The notes: generated by a model from the letters alone, not told the origin. A stretch of 64,000 nt of DNA from Microbacterium aoyamense (GCF_023155855.1 NZ_JAKNUT010000005.1:186001-250000); one strand, 5' to 3'. Positions 25,920 to 35,278 are shown, counted from the stretch's first letter. A program made the numbers and translations.

Positions 25920-26594
25920 ATGCGCATCTGCCTCGCCTCGACCTCACCCGCCCGGCTCATGCTTCTGCGCCAGTTCGGCATCCATCCGCTCACGATCGCG
26001 CCGGACGTCGACGAAGAAGCGGTCGTCGCGGCTGTCGAGAGCGCCGAAGGGCGCACTCTGGCACCCGACGAGCACGTGCTGCTCCTCGCTCGGCGCAAGG
26101 CGGCCGACGTCGCCGCGCGGCTCGCCGACGACATCCCCGATTTCGACGGCATCGTCATCGGCGGCGATTCGATGTTCGCACTCGACGGGCAGGTGCTCGG
26201 CAAGCCCCATACGCCCGAGAACGCGATCGCACGCTGGCATGCGATGCGGGGCCGCACGGGCGTGCTGCACTCGGGGCACGCCGTCGTGCGCGTATCGCCG
26301 CAGGCGCCCGCGCGCGAAGTGCACGCGGTGGCGGAGGCGTCCGTCTCATTCGTCGCCGATGTGACGGATGCCGAGATCGAGGCGTATGTCGCGACGGGCG
26401 AGCCGCTCCACGTCGCGGGAGCCTTCACCGTCGACAGTCTCGGCGGCGCATTCATCGAGCGCGTCGAGGGCGATCCGTCCACGGTGGTCGGGATGTCGGT
26501 GTCGACGCTGCGCTCGCTCGTGCGCGAACTGGGCGTCGACTGGACGAGCCTGTGGGGGCTGGAGGATCAGGAAGCCCCTCCGTCTTTGTTGTAG
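25920..26594 (+). CDS. maf: Maf family nucleotide pyrophosphatase
   Basis: 224 aa. Maf proteins hydrolyse non-canonical or methylated nucleoside triphosphates to monophosphates, a housecleaning role also linked to septum control. The signature LASTSPARLMLLRQFG is at the N-terminus, the catalytic aspartate region is VIGGDSMFALDG, and GKPHTPENA follows. Gene order next to accD/accE and accA3 matches Rv3282. The C-terminal SLGGAFIERVEGDPSTVVGM helix-loop is typical. Confidence 0.92.
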   Translation: MRICLASTSPARLMLLRQFGIHPLTIAPDVDEEAVVAAVESAEGRTLAPDEHVLLLARRKAADVAARLADDIPDFDGIVIGGDSMFALDGQVLGKPHTPENAIARWHAMRGRTGVLHSGHAVVRVSPQAPAREVHAVAEASVSFVADVTDAEIEAYVATGEPLHVAGAFTVDSLGGAFIERVEGDPSTVVGMSVSTLRSLVRELGVDWTSLWGLEDQEAPPSLL

Positions 26595-26656
26595 GAAGCC
26601 CACGTTTCGCGTCCGTTCTTGTGCGAAGCGCTCAAAAGGCACCGGGGGTCGCTCGC

Positions 26657-26662
26657 TAGGCT
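26657..26662 (+). promoter_or_regulatory. -10 element TAGGCT (leaderless accA3)
   Basis: TAGGCT ends 7 bp before ATG 26670 and supports that start over upstream in-frame codons. Confidence 0.55.
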
Positions 26663-26669
26663 GGCATTC

Positions 26670-28451
26670 ATGCCTGCGACCCCCCCGTCCTCGATCGCCA
26701 AGGTCCTCGTCGCGAATCGCGGCGAGATCGCCGTCCGGATCGTCCGCGCCGCACGGGATGCCGGCAAGGCCTCGGTCGCCGTGTACGCCGATCAGGACCG
26801 CGATGCGATGCACGCCCGTCTCGCCGACGAGGCGTACGCGCTCGACGGGTCGACGAGCGCCGACACCTACCTGTCGATCGACAAGATCCTCTCGGTCGCC
26901 CGCCGCTCGGGTGCCGACGCCGTGCATCCCGGGTACGGATTCCTCGCCGAGAACGCCGACTTCGCCCGCGCCGTCATCGCCGCGGGCCTCACGTGGATCG
27001 GCCCGTCGCCCGAGGCGATCGAGGCTCTCGGCGACAAAGTGACGGCGCGTCACGTCGCCGAGAAGGTGGGCGCCCCGCTCGCCCCCGGCACGCCCGGCCC
27101 GGTCGAGGGAGCAGACGAGGTCGTCGCCTTCGCCCGTGAGCACGGTCTGCCCATCGCGATCAAGGCCGCGTACGGCGGCGGCGGCCGCGGGCTCAAGGTC
27201 GCGCGCGAGTTCGACGAGATCCCCGAGCTGTTCGAGTCCGCGACGCGCGAGGCGATCGGCGCCTTCGGTCGCGGCGAGTGCTTCGTCGAGAAGTACCTCG
27301 ACAAGCCCCGGCACGTCGAGACGCAGTGCCTGGCGGATGCCGCGGGCAACGTCGTCGTGGTCTCGACCCGCGACTGCTCGCTGCAGCGACGGCACCAGAA
27401 GCTCGTCGAAGAGGCGCCCGCGCCGTTCCTCACCGACGAGCAGAACGACATCCTCTACCGCGCGTCGAAGGCCATCCTGAAAGAGGTCGGCTACGTCGGT
27501 GCGGGGACGTGCGAGTTCCTCATCGGCGCCGACGGCACGATCTCGTTCCTCGAGGTCAACACGCGCCTGCAGGTCGAGCACCCCGTCTCCGAAGAAGTGA
27601 CGGGCCTCGACCTCGTGCGCGAGCAGTTCCGCCTCGCCGAGGGCGAGGAGATCGGCTACGACGACCCGCAGCCCGACGGCCACTCGATCGAGTTCCGCAT
27701 CAACGGCGAAGACCCCGGCCGCGGGTTCCTGCCGCAGCCCGGTCCGATCCGCGTCTTCAAGACGTTCGGCGGCCCCGGCATCCGCCTCGACTCCGGCGTC
27801 ACCGCGGGCGACAGCGTCTCGGGTGCGTTCGACTCGCTGCTCGCGAAGATCATCGTGACCGGCCGCGACCGCGCGGAGGCGCTGGAGCGCTCGCGCCGTG
27901 CGCTCGACGAGTTCGAGGTCGCCGGTCTGCCGACCGTGCTCCCGTTCCACCGCGCCGTCGTGCGCGATCCCGCCTTCACCGCCGAGGACGGCCGTTTCGG
28001 CGTGTTCACGCGGTGGATCGAGACCGAGTTCGTGAACGACATCCCCCCGTGGGACGGCGAGCTCGAAGGGCCGCGCGGCGAAGAGAACCGTCATACCGTC
28101 ATCGTCGAGGTCGGCGGCAAGCGTCTCGAGGTGAGCCTTCCCGACCGCATCGTCGCCGCGCCCGGCTCCGCAGGCCGTCCCGCGGCCGTTCCGCCGTCGC
28201 GGCGCTCGCACGAGACGACCGCGATGGCCGGGGCCTCGGGTGACGCCGTCAAGGCGCCCATGCAGGCGACGATCGTCAAGGTCGCCGTCGAAGAGGGCCA
28301 GCAGGTCGTCAAGGGCGACCTGGTGATCGTGCTCGAAGCGATGAAGATGGAGCAGCCGATCCAGGCGCACAAGGACGGCACGATCGGCGCGATCAACGCC
28401 GCCGCCGGTACGACGGTCTCGGCCGGCCACCAGCTCCTGACGATCGTCTGA
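26670..28451 (+). CDS. accA3: Acyl-CoA carboxylase alpha subunit (biotin carboxylase + BCCP)
   Basis: 593 aa. Biotin carboxylase spans about 8-450: [20 protein letters not shown], the ATP-grasp loop [12 protein letters not shown] and the metal/catalytic strand [16 protein letters not shown] biotinyl domain spans 515-593 with EAMKMEQ, lysine 559 being the biotin site. It carboxylates biotin with ATP and bicarbonate and passes it to AccD. Fused architecture and position after maf match AccA3 (Rv3285). The birA gene that should biotinylate it is 7 kb upstream. Confidence 0.96.
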   Translation: MPATPPSSIAKVLVANRGEIAVRIVRAARDAGKASVAVYADQDRDAMHARLADEAYALDGSTSADTYLSIDKILSVARRSGADAVHPGYGFLAENADFARAVIAAGLTWIGPSPEAIEALGDKVTARHVAEKVGAPLAPGTPGPVEGADEVVAFAREHGLPIAIKAAYGGGGRGLKVAREFDEIPELFESATREAIGAFGRGECFVEKYLDKPRHVETQCLADAAGNVVVVSTRDCSLQRRHQKLVEEAPAPFLTDEQNDILYRASKAILKEVGYVGAGTCEFLIGADGTISFLEVNTRLQVEHPVSEEVTGLDLVREQFRLAEGEEIGYDDPQPDGHSIEFRINGEDPGRGFLPQPGPIRVFKTFGGPGIRLDSGVTAGDSVSGAFDSLLAKIIVTGRDRAEALERSRRALDEFEVAGLPTVLPFHRAVVRDPAFTAEDGRFGVFTRWIETEFVNDIPPWDGELEGPRGEENRHTVIVEVGGKRLEVSLPDRIVAAPGSAGRPAAVPPSRRSHETTAMAGASGDAVKAPMQATIVKVAVEEGQQVVKGDLVIVLEAMKMEQPIQAHKDGTIGAINAAAGTTVSAGHQLLTIV

Positions 28452-28471
28452 CGCCGCGGCCTGACTGGCAC

Positions 28472-28477
28472 TAGCGT
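28472..28477 (+). promoter_or_regulatory. -10 element TAGCGT (leaderless lipoprotein gene)
   Basis: TAGCGT ends 6 bp before ATG 28484. Confidence 0.5.
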
Positions 28478-28483
28478 GAGCCC

Positions 28484-28945
28484 ATGCGCATCCGCCGAGC
28501 CGCCCTGGTCGCCGCCACCGTCGTCGCCCTGCTGACTGGATGCGCCGCCGCCCCTGCTGTCGACCAGGAAGCCGCCCAGAGCTGGCTGCGCGACAGCGAG
28601 AAGAGCATCGACGGGCGGACCGACCTGCTCGGAACGACGTCGGGTATGACGAGCCGCTCGTCGGACGACGGAATCACCCTCTCCTTCGACGACCCCGTCA
28701 CGGTGTCTGCCTTCGAAGTGGCGTGCTTCGGCGGAGGCTCGGCCGAGTTCGGCTACTCCCTGAGCGGTGACGGCGTGGGCATCGGCGTGCAATCCGAGGT
28801 GGAGTGCACCGAGGTGCCGGCGATGATCGACGTGGGCGTCGACGGCGCCACCGAGGTCGCGGACGTCTCGTCGGTCGTCACTCGGATGACCAGCCCCGAC
28901 TCCGACACGACGTTCACGGTCGCGGTCGTCGGCACAACGCCGTGA
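28484..28945 (+). CDS. Small secreted lipoprotein of unknown function
   Basis: 153 aa. The signal peptide MRIRRAALVAATVVALLTGC ends in a lipobox LLTGC, so the mature protein should be lipid-anchored outside. The remainder is beta-rich and soluble, with two further cysteines (VACFGGG and VECTEV) that may form a disulfide. I do not recognise a family. Stop is 21 bp from the convergent lpdA stop. Confidence 0.8.
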   Translation: MRIRRAALVAATVVALLTGCAAAPAVDQEAAQSWLRDSEKSIDGRTDLLGTTSGMTSRSSDDGITLSFDDPVTVSAFEVACFGGGSAEFGYSLSGDGVGIGVQSEVECTEVPAMIDVGVDGATEVADVSSVVTRMTSPDSDTTFTVAVVGTTP

Positions 28946-28966
28946 CCGCCGACGCTGCGGAGTCGG

Positions 28967-30415
28967 TCAGGCGCCGTAGATCGTGTGGTCGACGACGTGC
29001 ATCGCACGCGCGGCGTCGGTGATGCTGCTCGACAGCGACGGGTAGACCGCGAAGACGCGCGAGACCTGGTCGACCGTGAGGCGGCGCTCGACGGCGATCG
29101 CGATCGGATAGATGAGCTCGGATGCCCGAGGACCGACGATCACGCCGCCCACGACGCTCCCCGAGCCCTGGCGCGCGATGAGCTTGACGAAGCCGTCCTT
29201 GATGCCCATCATCTTCGCGCGCGGATTGGCGGCGAGCGGGAGCTTGTGCACGACGGCGTTGATGAGCCCGTCCTCGATGTCCTTCTCCTGCCATCCGATC
29301 GTCGCGATCTCGGGCGCGGTGAAGATGTTCGAGGTGATCCGGCGGCGCTCGAGCGGGATGACGACGTCGCCGAGAGCGTGGAAGACCGCCGTGCGGCCCT
29401 GCATGGAAGCGACCGAGGCGAGCGGGACGAACGTCGTGCAGTCGCCGGCGGCGTAGATGTTGGGCACCGAGGTGCGCGCGACGCGGTTGACTTGGATGTG
29501 TCCCGATTCGGTCATCTGGATGCCGGCCTCTTCGAGACCGATGCCCGCGGTGTTGGGGATCGAGCCCACCGCCATGAGACAGTGGCTGCCCTCGACCGTG
29601 CGGCCGTCCGACAGGGTGACGAGGACGCCCGACCCGGTGTTCTCGACCTTTTCGGCCCGAGACTTCGACAGCAGCGTCATCCCGCCGCGCTTGAAGACGC
29701 GCTCGAGCACGGCCGCGGCGTCCGCGTCCTCGCCGGGGAGCACCTGGTCGCGGCTCGAGACGAGGGTGACCTTCGCGCCGAGGTTCATGTAGGCGCCGGC
29801 GAACTCGGCGCCCGTGACGCCCGAGCCGACGACGATCAGGTGCTCGGGGAGCGCCTTCATGTCGTAGAGCTGGGTCCAGGTCAGGATGCGGACGCCGTCG
29901 GGCTTGGCGCTGTCGAGCTCGCGCGGCGAAGCGCCGACCGAGACGACGAGCGTGTCTGCCTCGACACGGTCGAAGTCGATGCCGCCCGGCTCGGTCGACA
30001 CGACGACGGCGTTGTCGCCCTCGAGGCGGCCGTGGCCCGAGATGATCTTGACCCCCGCCTCGACGAGCGATGCGCGCATGTCGTCGGACTGCTGACGCGC
30101 GAGCGAGAGCAGCCGCTTGTTCACGGCGGTCAGGTTGATCGCGATCTCGGGCTTGAGGGGCTTGCCGTCGGCCGTCTTGGCGAACAGCTGAACACCCAGG
30201 TCGCTCGCGCCCTTGATCGCGACGGCCGCGTCGGCGGTCGCGATGAGCGACTTCGACGGCACGACGTCGGTGATGACGGCCGAGCCGCCGACACCGGCTC
30301 GCTCGACGAGCGTCACCTCGGCTCCGAGCTGGGCCGCGGCGATCGCCGCTTCGTAGCCGCCGGGGCCGCCACCGAGGATGGCGACGGACTGCGTGGTCTC
30401 GAAGCTCAAGGACAT
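28967..30415 (-). CDS. lpdA: LpdA-type NAD(P)H quinone/flavoprotein reductase without redox disulfide
   Basis: 482 aa. FAD-binding VAILGGGPGGYEAAIAAAQLG opens the chain; the NAD(P) site is VVGSGVTGAEFAGAYMNLG. The place where lipoamide dehydrogenases carry CxxxxC reads GGSAVITDVVPSKSLIA, with no cysteines. That loss is known for the actinobacterial NAD(P)H-quinone dehydrogenase group typified by Rv3303c, so it is unlikely to be a true E3 subunit. The start at 30415 is supported by GAGAAT 6 bp upstream. It is convergent with the lipoprotein gene. Confidence 0.9.
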   Translation of the reverse strand: MSLSFETTQSVAILGGGPGGYEAAIAAAQLGAEVTLVERAGVGGSAVITDVVPSKSLIATADAAVAIKGASDLGVQLFAKTADGKPLKPEIAINLTAVNKRLLSLARQQSDDMRASLVEAGVKIISGHGRLEGDNAVVVSTEPGGIDFDRVEADTLVVSVGASPRELDSAKPDGVRILTWTQLYDMKALPEHLIVVGSGVTGAEFAGAYMNLGAKVTLVSSRDQVLPGEDADAAAVLERVFKRGGMTLLSKSRAEKVENTGSGVLVTLSDGRTVEGSHCLMAVGSIPNTAGIGLEEAGIQMTESGHIQVNRVARTSVPNIYAAGDCTTFVPLASVASMQGRTAVFHALGDVVIPLERRRITSNIFTAPEIATIGWQEKDIEDGLINAVVHKLPLAANPRAKMMGIKDGFVKLIARQGSGSVVGGVIVGPRASELIYPIAIAVERRLTVDQVSRVFAVYPSLSSSITDAARAMHVVDHTIYGA

Positions 30416-30421
30416 GCATCC

Positions 30422-30427
30422 ATTCTC
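30422..30427 (-). promoter_or_regulatory. -10 element GAGAAT (leaderless lpdA)
   Basis: GAGAAT ends 6 bp before ATG 30415 on the minus strand. Confidence 0.45.
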
Positions 30428-30495
30428 CCCTGTGACCGGGCGCGCCACGACACTCCCGTCGCACGGGATCTCTGGCCCCGACGGGCGCGCGTTCC

Positions 30496-30501
30496 TAGAC
30501 T
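30496..30501 (+). promoter_or_regulatory. -10 element TAGACT (leaderless PNP gene)
   Basis: TAGACT ends 6 bp before ATG 30508. Confidence 0.55.
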
Positions 30502-30507
30502 CGGGGC

Positions 30508-31338
30508 ATGTCAGAGACCAACAACCCCCTCGACGACCCCACCGCGGACCCCTTCGCGATCGCCGCCGAGGCCGCGGAAGACATCGCCCGCCTGACGGGA
30601 GTCGACCGCCACGACATCGCCCTCACGCTCGGGAGCGGGTGGGGCAAGGCCGCGGAGCTCATCGGCGAGACGACGGCCAGCTTCCCCGCGACCGAGGTCA
30701 CCGGCTTCAGCAAGCCCGCACTCGAGGGCCACGTCGGCACTCTGCGCAGCGTGCGCACGCCTAAGGGCCGGAACGTCCTCGTCATCGGGGCACGCACGCA
30801 TTTCTACGAAGGCCACGGTCCCCGCCGTGTCGTGCACAGCGTGCGCACCGCCGCGGCGACGGGCGCACGCACGATGGTGCTCACGAACGGCGCGGGGGGC
30901 ATCCGCCACACGTGGAAGCCCGGCACGCCCGTCCTGATCAGCGACCACATCAACCTCACGGGCGCATCGCCGCTCGAGGGCGCGACCTTCATCGACCTGA
31001 CCGACCTCTACTCGCTGCGCCTGCGGGACGTCGCGCGGCAGATCGATCCGTCGCTCGACGAAGGCGTCTACTGCCAGTTCCGCGGCCCGCAGTACGAGAC
31101 GCCGGCCGAAGTGCAGATGGCGAAGTCGTTCGGCGGCCACATCGTCGGCATGTCGACGGCGCTCGAGGCGATCGCCGCGCGCCAGTCCGGCATGGAGATC
31201 CTCGGAATGTCGCTCATCACCAACATGGCGGCCGGCATCCAGACCACCCCACTCAGCCATCAGGAGGTGATCGACGCCGGCCGCGAGGCCGAACCGGTCA
31301 TCTCATCGCTCCTGGCCCGCGTGATCGGCGCACTGTGA
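30508..31338 (+). CDS. punA: Purine nucleoside phosphorylase (trimeric class)
   Basis: 276 aa. It splits inosine or guanosine with phosphate into base and ribose-1-phosphate. Phosphate-binding LTLGSGWGKAAELIG and the loop IGARTHFYEGHGPRRVV are visible, as is the base pocket CQFRGPQYETPAEVQMAKSF with the conserved glutamate. NGAGGIRHTW and LISDHINLTG are also family hallmarks. It is followed with a 4-bp overlap by the sugar-phosphate mutase that can use its product. Confidence 0.94.
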   Translation: MSETNNPLDDPTADPFAIAAEAAEDIARLTGVDRHDIALTLGSGWGKAAELIGETTASFPATEVTGFSKPALEGHVGTLRSVRTPKGRNVLVIGARTHFYEGHGPRRVVHSVRTAAATGARTMVLTNGAGGIRHTWKPGTPVLISDHINLTGASPLEGATFIDLTDLYSLRLRDVARQIDPSLDEGVYCQFRGPQYETPAEVQMAKSFGGHIVGMSTALEAIAARQSGMEILGMSLITNMAAGIQTTPLSHQEVIDAGREAEPVISSLLARVIGAL

Positions 31339-33062
31339 ACGGCGACGATGCCGTCGACGAGACGGCGGGGACGGATGCCGCACCCGGCGCCTCCTCGGAC
31401 CTGCTCGCCCGCGCGCAGGCGTGGCTCGCGCAGGACCCCGACGGCCAGACGCGCGCCGAACTGCGCGATGTGATCGAGGCCGCGTCGTCCGGCGCTCCGG
31501 ACGCTGTGGGCGATCTCGCTGACCGCTTCGCCGGTCGCCTCGCGTTCGGCACGGCGGGTCTGCGCGGGCGCCTCGGCGCCGGCAGCAATCGCATGAACCG
31601 CGTGCTCGTCGGCCAGGCGGCCGCCGGCTTCGCCGCCTACCTCCTCGAGAAGAACGAGGGCGACACCCCGCCGACCGTCGTGATCGGCTACGACGGACGA
31701 CGCAACTCCGACGTCTTCGCCGTCGACTCGGCCGAGATCTTCGCGGGCGCGGGGCTCCGCGCCATCCTGCTCCCCCGCCTGCTGCCGACCCCGGTCCTCG
31801 CGTTCGCCGTGCGCCGGCTCGGCGCCGACGCGGGCGTCATGGTGACGGCATCCCACAATCCGCCGGACGACAACGGGTACAAGGTCTACCTGGGCGGCGT
31901 CGACGACGGGGCGCAGATCGTCTCGCCCGCCGATGCCGAGATCGCGGCGCACATCGAGCGCGTCGCGGCTGTCGGCGACCTGGCCGCGATCCCGCGATCG
32001 CTCGGCTACGAGACCGCTGCCGAGACCGTCGTCGAGGACTACGTCGCCGCGACCGCGGCCGTCGCCCCGGCACCCGCGGGCGCCGAGGGGCTGCGCTGGG
32101 TGTACACGGCGATGCACGGCGTCGGCGCCGAGACGCTGTCGCGCATCCTGGAGGCGGCCGGCTATCCCGCACCGACGGTCGTCGAGGCGCAGATCGAACC
32201 CGACGGACGGTTCCCCACCGTGTCGTTCCCCAACCCCGAAGAGCCCGGCGCGATGGACCTCGCGTTCGAGACCGCGCGGGCCGCCGAGGCGGAACTCATC
32301 ATCGCGAACGACCCGGACGCAGATCGCCTCGCGGTGGCGATTCCGGATGCCGCGGCGGACGGCGGCTGGCGCCGCCTCACGGGCAACCAGGTCGGTCTGC
32401 TGCTCGGATGGCGCGCGGCGCGCCTCGCCTCGCCCGGTGAGGGAGCCTCGCTGGCGTGCTCGCTCGTGTCGTCGCCCGGACTCGGCGCGGTGGCGGAGCA
32501 CTACGGACTCGACTTCCACACGACGCTCACGGGCTTCAAGTGGATCTCACGCGCGCCGGGCATGGTCTTCGGGTTCGAAGAGGCGCTCGGCTACCTCGTG
32601 AACCCCGAGACCGTGCGCGACAAGGACGGCATCTCGGCGGCGATCGCCATGCTCGGTCTCGTCGCCGAGGCACGGGGGCGCGGCGCGACGCTCGCGGACC
32701 TCCTCGCCGAGTTCGACGAGACGTTCGGCTCCTTCGCGAGCGACCAGATCTCGGTGCGGGTCGAAGACCTGTCCGACATCGGCCGCATCATGGCCGCGCT
32801 GCGGGCGCAGCATCCCGCGTCCATCGGTGACGTCGCGGTCGAGAAGGTCGACGATCTGCTCGAGGGGGTCGACGGGTTCCCGCCCGGCGATGTGCTGCGG
32901 TTCTGGCTCGAGGGCGGGTCGCGGATCATCGTGCGCCCGAGCGGCACGGAGCCCAAGCTCAAGCTCTACCTCGACGTGCGCGGCGACTCCCCCGCCGACG
33001 CCGAGGAGCGCATCGCGGCGCTGTCTTCGGGTGCGCGGGATCTCCTCGACGCGATCGGCTGA
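31335..33062 (+). CDS. pmmB: Phospho-sugar mutase (phosphomannomutase/phosphopentomutase type)
   Basis: 575 aa, GTG start overlapping the PNP stop by 4 bp. The active-site serine S173 lies in VMVTASHNPPDDNGYKVY; the metal loop is NDPDADRLAVAI and the sugar-binding region GFEEALGYLV. The C-terminal phosphate loop is VRPSGTEPKLKLY. Length of 575 aa matches the PgcA/phosphopentomutase-like group rather than the 450-aa ManB group. Placement after PNP argues for interconversion of ribose-1- and -5-phosphate, but pmmB naming follows the Rv3308 context. Substrate is therefore uncertain. Confidence 0.9.
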   Translation: MNGDDAVDETAGTDAAPGASSDLLARAQAWLAQDPDGQTRAELRDVIEAASSGAPDAVGDLADRFAGRLAFGTAGLRGRLGAGSNRMNRVLVGQAAAGFAAYLLEKNEGDTPPTVVIGYDGRRNSDVFAVDSAEIFAGAGLRAILLPRLLPTPVLAFAVRRLGADAGVMVTASHNPPDDNGYKVYLGGVDDGAQIVSPADAEIAAHIERVAAVGDLAAIPRSLGYETAAETVVEDYVAATAAVAPAPAGAEGLRWVYTAMHGVGAETLSRILEAAGYPAPTVVEAQIEPDGRFPTVSFPNPEEPGAMDLAFETARAAEAELIIANDPDADRLAVAIPDAAADGGWRRLTGNQVGLLLGWRAARLASPGEGASLACSLVSSPGLGAVAEHYGLDFHTTLTGFKWISRAPGMVFGFEEALGYLVNPETVRDKDGISAAIAMLGLVAEARGRGATLADLLAEFDETFGSFASDQISVRVEDLSDIGRIMAALRAQHPASIGDVAVEKVDDLLEGVDGFPPGDVLRFWLEGGSRIIVRPSGTEPKLKLYLDVRGDSPADAEERIAALSSGARDLLDAIG

Positions 33063-33119
33063 CGCGCTCCGGAGGGGCTCGGATGCTCGGCCGCGACGGG
33101 CTGCGTCGGGGGCTCGTGG

Positions 33120-33149
33120 TAGCGTAACGGCTCACGATATATCGCGATA
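33120..33149 (+). promoter_or_regulatory. Promoter TAGCGT with overlapping palindromes
   Basis: A -10-like TAGCGT (33120-33125) is followed within 10 bp by two overlapping 10-bp palindromes, CGATATATCG (33135-33144) and TATCGCGATA (33140-33149). These are AT-rich in a GC-rich context and lie at the likely transcription start of the MFS gene, a position typical of a repressor operator. No regulator gene is adjacent. Confidence 0.5.
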
Positions 33150-33167
33150 CCAACGAGGACGACGAAG

Positions 33168-34553
33168 GTGACTGACGACGCGCGCGCTGAATCGGCTGAG
33201 GTCGAGGCCGAGGCATCCGATCACCCTCACTGGCTGCGCAGCACGATCCTGTTCCTGAGCGGGCAGACGGCGAGCCTGTTCGGCTCGATGCTCGTGCAGT
33301 ACACCGTGTTCTGGTACCTCACGATCACCTACCAGTCCGGGCTCATCATGACCCTCGCGGCGGTGTTCGGGTTCCTGCCGCAGGCGGTCGTGTCGATCTT
33401 CGGCGGCGTGTGGGCCGACCGGCACAACCGCAAGTTCCTGATCATGGGGGCGGATGCCGTCATCGCGGCATCGACGCTGACCCTCGCGATCATCATGATG
33501 ACGGGCTTCGCCGAGGTGTGGCTCATCTTCCTGACCTTGGCGATCCGCTCGGCGGGTGCCGGCATCCAGACGCCCGCTGTGTCGGCGCTCCTCCCCCAGA
33601 TCGTGCCGACGCGCAACCTCATCCGCGTCAACGGCGTCAACGGCTCGATCCAGTCGGCGATGATGCTCCTCGCCCCCGTTGTCGGCGGTGCGCTCTACGC
33701 GTGGGCATCGGTCGTGTACGACGGCTCGGCGGCGGCACTCATCCCGATCTTCTTCATCGACGTCGTGACCGCCGTGATCGGCATCGGCCTGCTCGCGCTC
33801 ATCCCCGTGCGCGCCGTGCGGCGCGCGGCCGACACCGAGAGCGGCTACTTCGCCGACCTCGTCGACGGTGTGAGGTACATCGCACATCACGCGTTCGTGC
33901 GGTGGCTGCTCGTCCTGTTCGCGATCATCTTCGTGCTCACCGTCGCGCCGTCCAATCTGACGCCGCTCATGCTCGTCCGCACGTTCCCCGCGGGCGAGGC
34001 GCAGAACGTCGTGAACCTCGCCGTTCTCGAGATCGCGTTCAGCATCGGGATGATGCTCGGCGGCATCCTCGTGGCGTCCCTTTTCGCCAAGCGCAGCCGC
34101 GTCGGCATGATCGTGGTCTCGTCGCTCGTGTTCGGCGTGCTGTCGATCGCGCTCGGCCTCTCGGCGAACATCTGGGTCTTCTTCGGGTTCATGTTCCTGG
34201 TGGGCCTGGCAGTGCCGTTCTTCTCGACGCCGTCGATGACCCTTCTGCAGGAGACCGTCGAGCCCGAGCGCCAAGGGCGGGTGTTCGGCTTCGTCGGCAT
34301 CGTCATGGCCCTCGCGATGCCGTTCGGCATGGTCGTCTTCGGTCCGCTCGCCGACGTGCTGCCGATCGAGATCCTGCTCATCGCGGCCGGCGTCCTGACG
34401 TTCGTGGTCGTCGGGCTCGCGGTCTGGCTTCCGGCAGGGCGACGTGCGATCGTCGCGGCGCGCGAAGCGTCGACCCGCGCCGAGGCCGTCGACTCGCCGA
34501 CCGAGGCGGACCGGGCGCAACCGGGGTCGGCGCTGCCACGCGACCGGCCCTAG
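33168..34553 (+). CDS. MFS transporter, probable drug exporter
   Basis: 461 aa, GTG start with a weak GAGG ribosome site. Twelve hydrophobic segments are visible. The motif GGVWADRHNRKFLIMGAD is the MFS loop 2-3 signature. The architecture (GQTASLFGSMLVQYTVFWYL at the first helix) resembles macrolide or tetracycline exporters of the MefA/TetV group. Substrate is unknown. Stop TAG overlaps the -10 of the next gene. A palindromic operator lies at its promoter. Confidence 0.88.
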   Translation: MTDDARAESAEVEAEASDHPHWLRSTILFLSGQTASLFGSMLVQYTVFWYLTITYQSGLIMTLAAVFGFLPQAVVSIFGGVWADRHNRKFLIMGADAVIAASTLTLAIIMMTGFAEVWLIFLTLAIRSAGAGIQTPAVSALLPQIVPTRNLIRVNGVNGSIQSAMMLLAPVVGGALYAWASVVYDGSAAALIPIFFIDVVTAVIGIGLLALIPVRAVRRAADTESGYFADLVDGVRYIAHHAFVRWLLVLFAIIFVLTVAPSNLTPLMLVRTFPAGEAQNVVNLAVLEIAFSIGMMLGGILVASLFAKRSRVGMIVVSSLVFGVLSIALGLSANIWVFFGFMFLVGLAVPFFSTPSMTLLQETVEPERQGRVFGFVGIVMALAMPFGMVVFGPLADVLPIEILLIAAGVLTFVVVGLAVWLPAGRRAIVAAREASTRAEAVDSPTEADRAQPGSALPRDRP

Positions 34554-34556
34554 GCT
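34551..34556 (+). promoter_or_regulatory. -10 element TAGGCT overlapping the MFS stop codon
   Basis: TAGGCT uses the TAG stop of the MFS gene as its first three bases and ends 6 bp before ATG 34563, a leaderless arrangement. Confidence 0.5.
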
Positions 34557-34562
34557 CGGGGC

Positions 34563-35147
34563 ATGCTCCTCACTCGACCGACCGTCCTCGAGAACGAGTG
34601 GGTACGCCTCGAGCCGCTCTCGCCGGACCACGCACCCGCGCTGGGAGAGGCATCCATCGGTCTCGAACATGCCTGGTACACGTCGGTCCCGACGCCCGAG
34701 AGCGCGGCGGCGGACGTCGCGCAGCGCCTCGCGTGGGTCGCCGAAGGGCACATGAACGCCTGGGCGGTGCGACGACTCGACACGGACACGGTCATCGGCA
34801 CCACGACGTTCTGCAACATCGACCAGGCGAACCGACACGTCGAGATCGGCCACACGTGGATCGGGGTCGAGGCTCAGCGGACGGCCGTGAACACGGCATC
34901 CAAGCTCCTCCTCCTCGGCCACGCGTTCGATTCGTGCGATGCGATCGCGGTCGAGTTCCGCACGCACTGGCACAATCGCCAGTCGCGCGCCGCCATCGCG
35001 CGCCTGGGCGCGAAGCAGGACGGCGTGCTGCGCAACCACCGCCTCGGTCCCGACGGCACGCTGCGCGACACGGTGGTGTTCTCGATCCTGCCGACCGAGT
35101 GGCCCGCCGTGCGCCTCGGCCTCATCGAGCGCCTCGCCCGCCACTGA
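34563..35147 (+). CDS. GNAT family N-acetyltransferase (RimJ/RimL type)
   Basis: 194 aa. N-terminal strand VRLEPLSPDHAPAL, core VIGTTTFCNIDQANRHVEIGH and the acyl-CoA region TASKLLLLGHAFDSCDAIAV, then FRTHWHNRQSRAAIARLGAK, fit RimJ/RimL-like acetyltransferases. Substrate could be a protein N-terminus or a small amine; the neighbouring exporter hints at resistance, which is only a guess. Confidence 0.87.
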   Translation: MLLTRPTVLENEWVRLEPLSPDHAPALGEASIGLEHAWYTSVPTPESAAADVAQRLAWVAEGHMNAWAVRRLDTDTVIGTTTFCNIDQANRHVEIGHTWIGVEAQRTAVNTASKLLLLGHAFDSCDAIAVEFRTHWHNRQSRAAIARLGAKQDGVLRNHRLGPDGTLRDTVVFSILPTEWPAVRLGLIERLARH

Positions 35148-35160
35148 CGACCGCCCGCGA

Positions 35161-35206
35161 GCCTCATTCGGACCCGCACGCCTCATTCGGACCCGCGCGC
35201 CTCATT
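35161..35206. repeat. 19-bp tandem repeat
   Basis: GCCTCATTCGGACCCGCAC at 35161 recurs at 35180 with one change, and a partial third copy starts at 35199. It directly precedes the palindromic element. Confidence 0.8.
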
Positions 35207-35207
35207 C

Positions 35208-35278
35208 GGGAATGGGGTGCCCCATTCCCTTTGGGGCGCGAGATCCCGCGCCCCAAAGGGAATGCCGTGCCCCAATCG
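35208..35278. repeat. REP-like palindromic element, upstream copy
   Basis: About 70 bp that contains a perfect 17-bp inverted repeat (35224-35240 with 35247-35263, 6-nt loop). An ungapped alignment by eye gives about 80% identity to 36396-36467 on the other side of the AbiEi-like gene. Confidence 0.7.
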
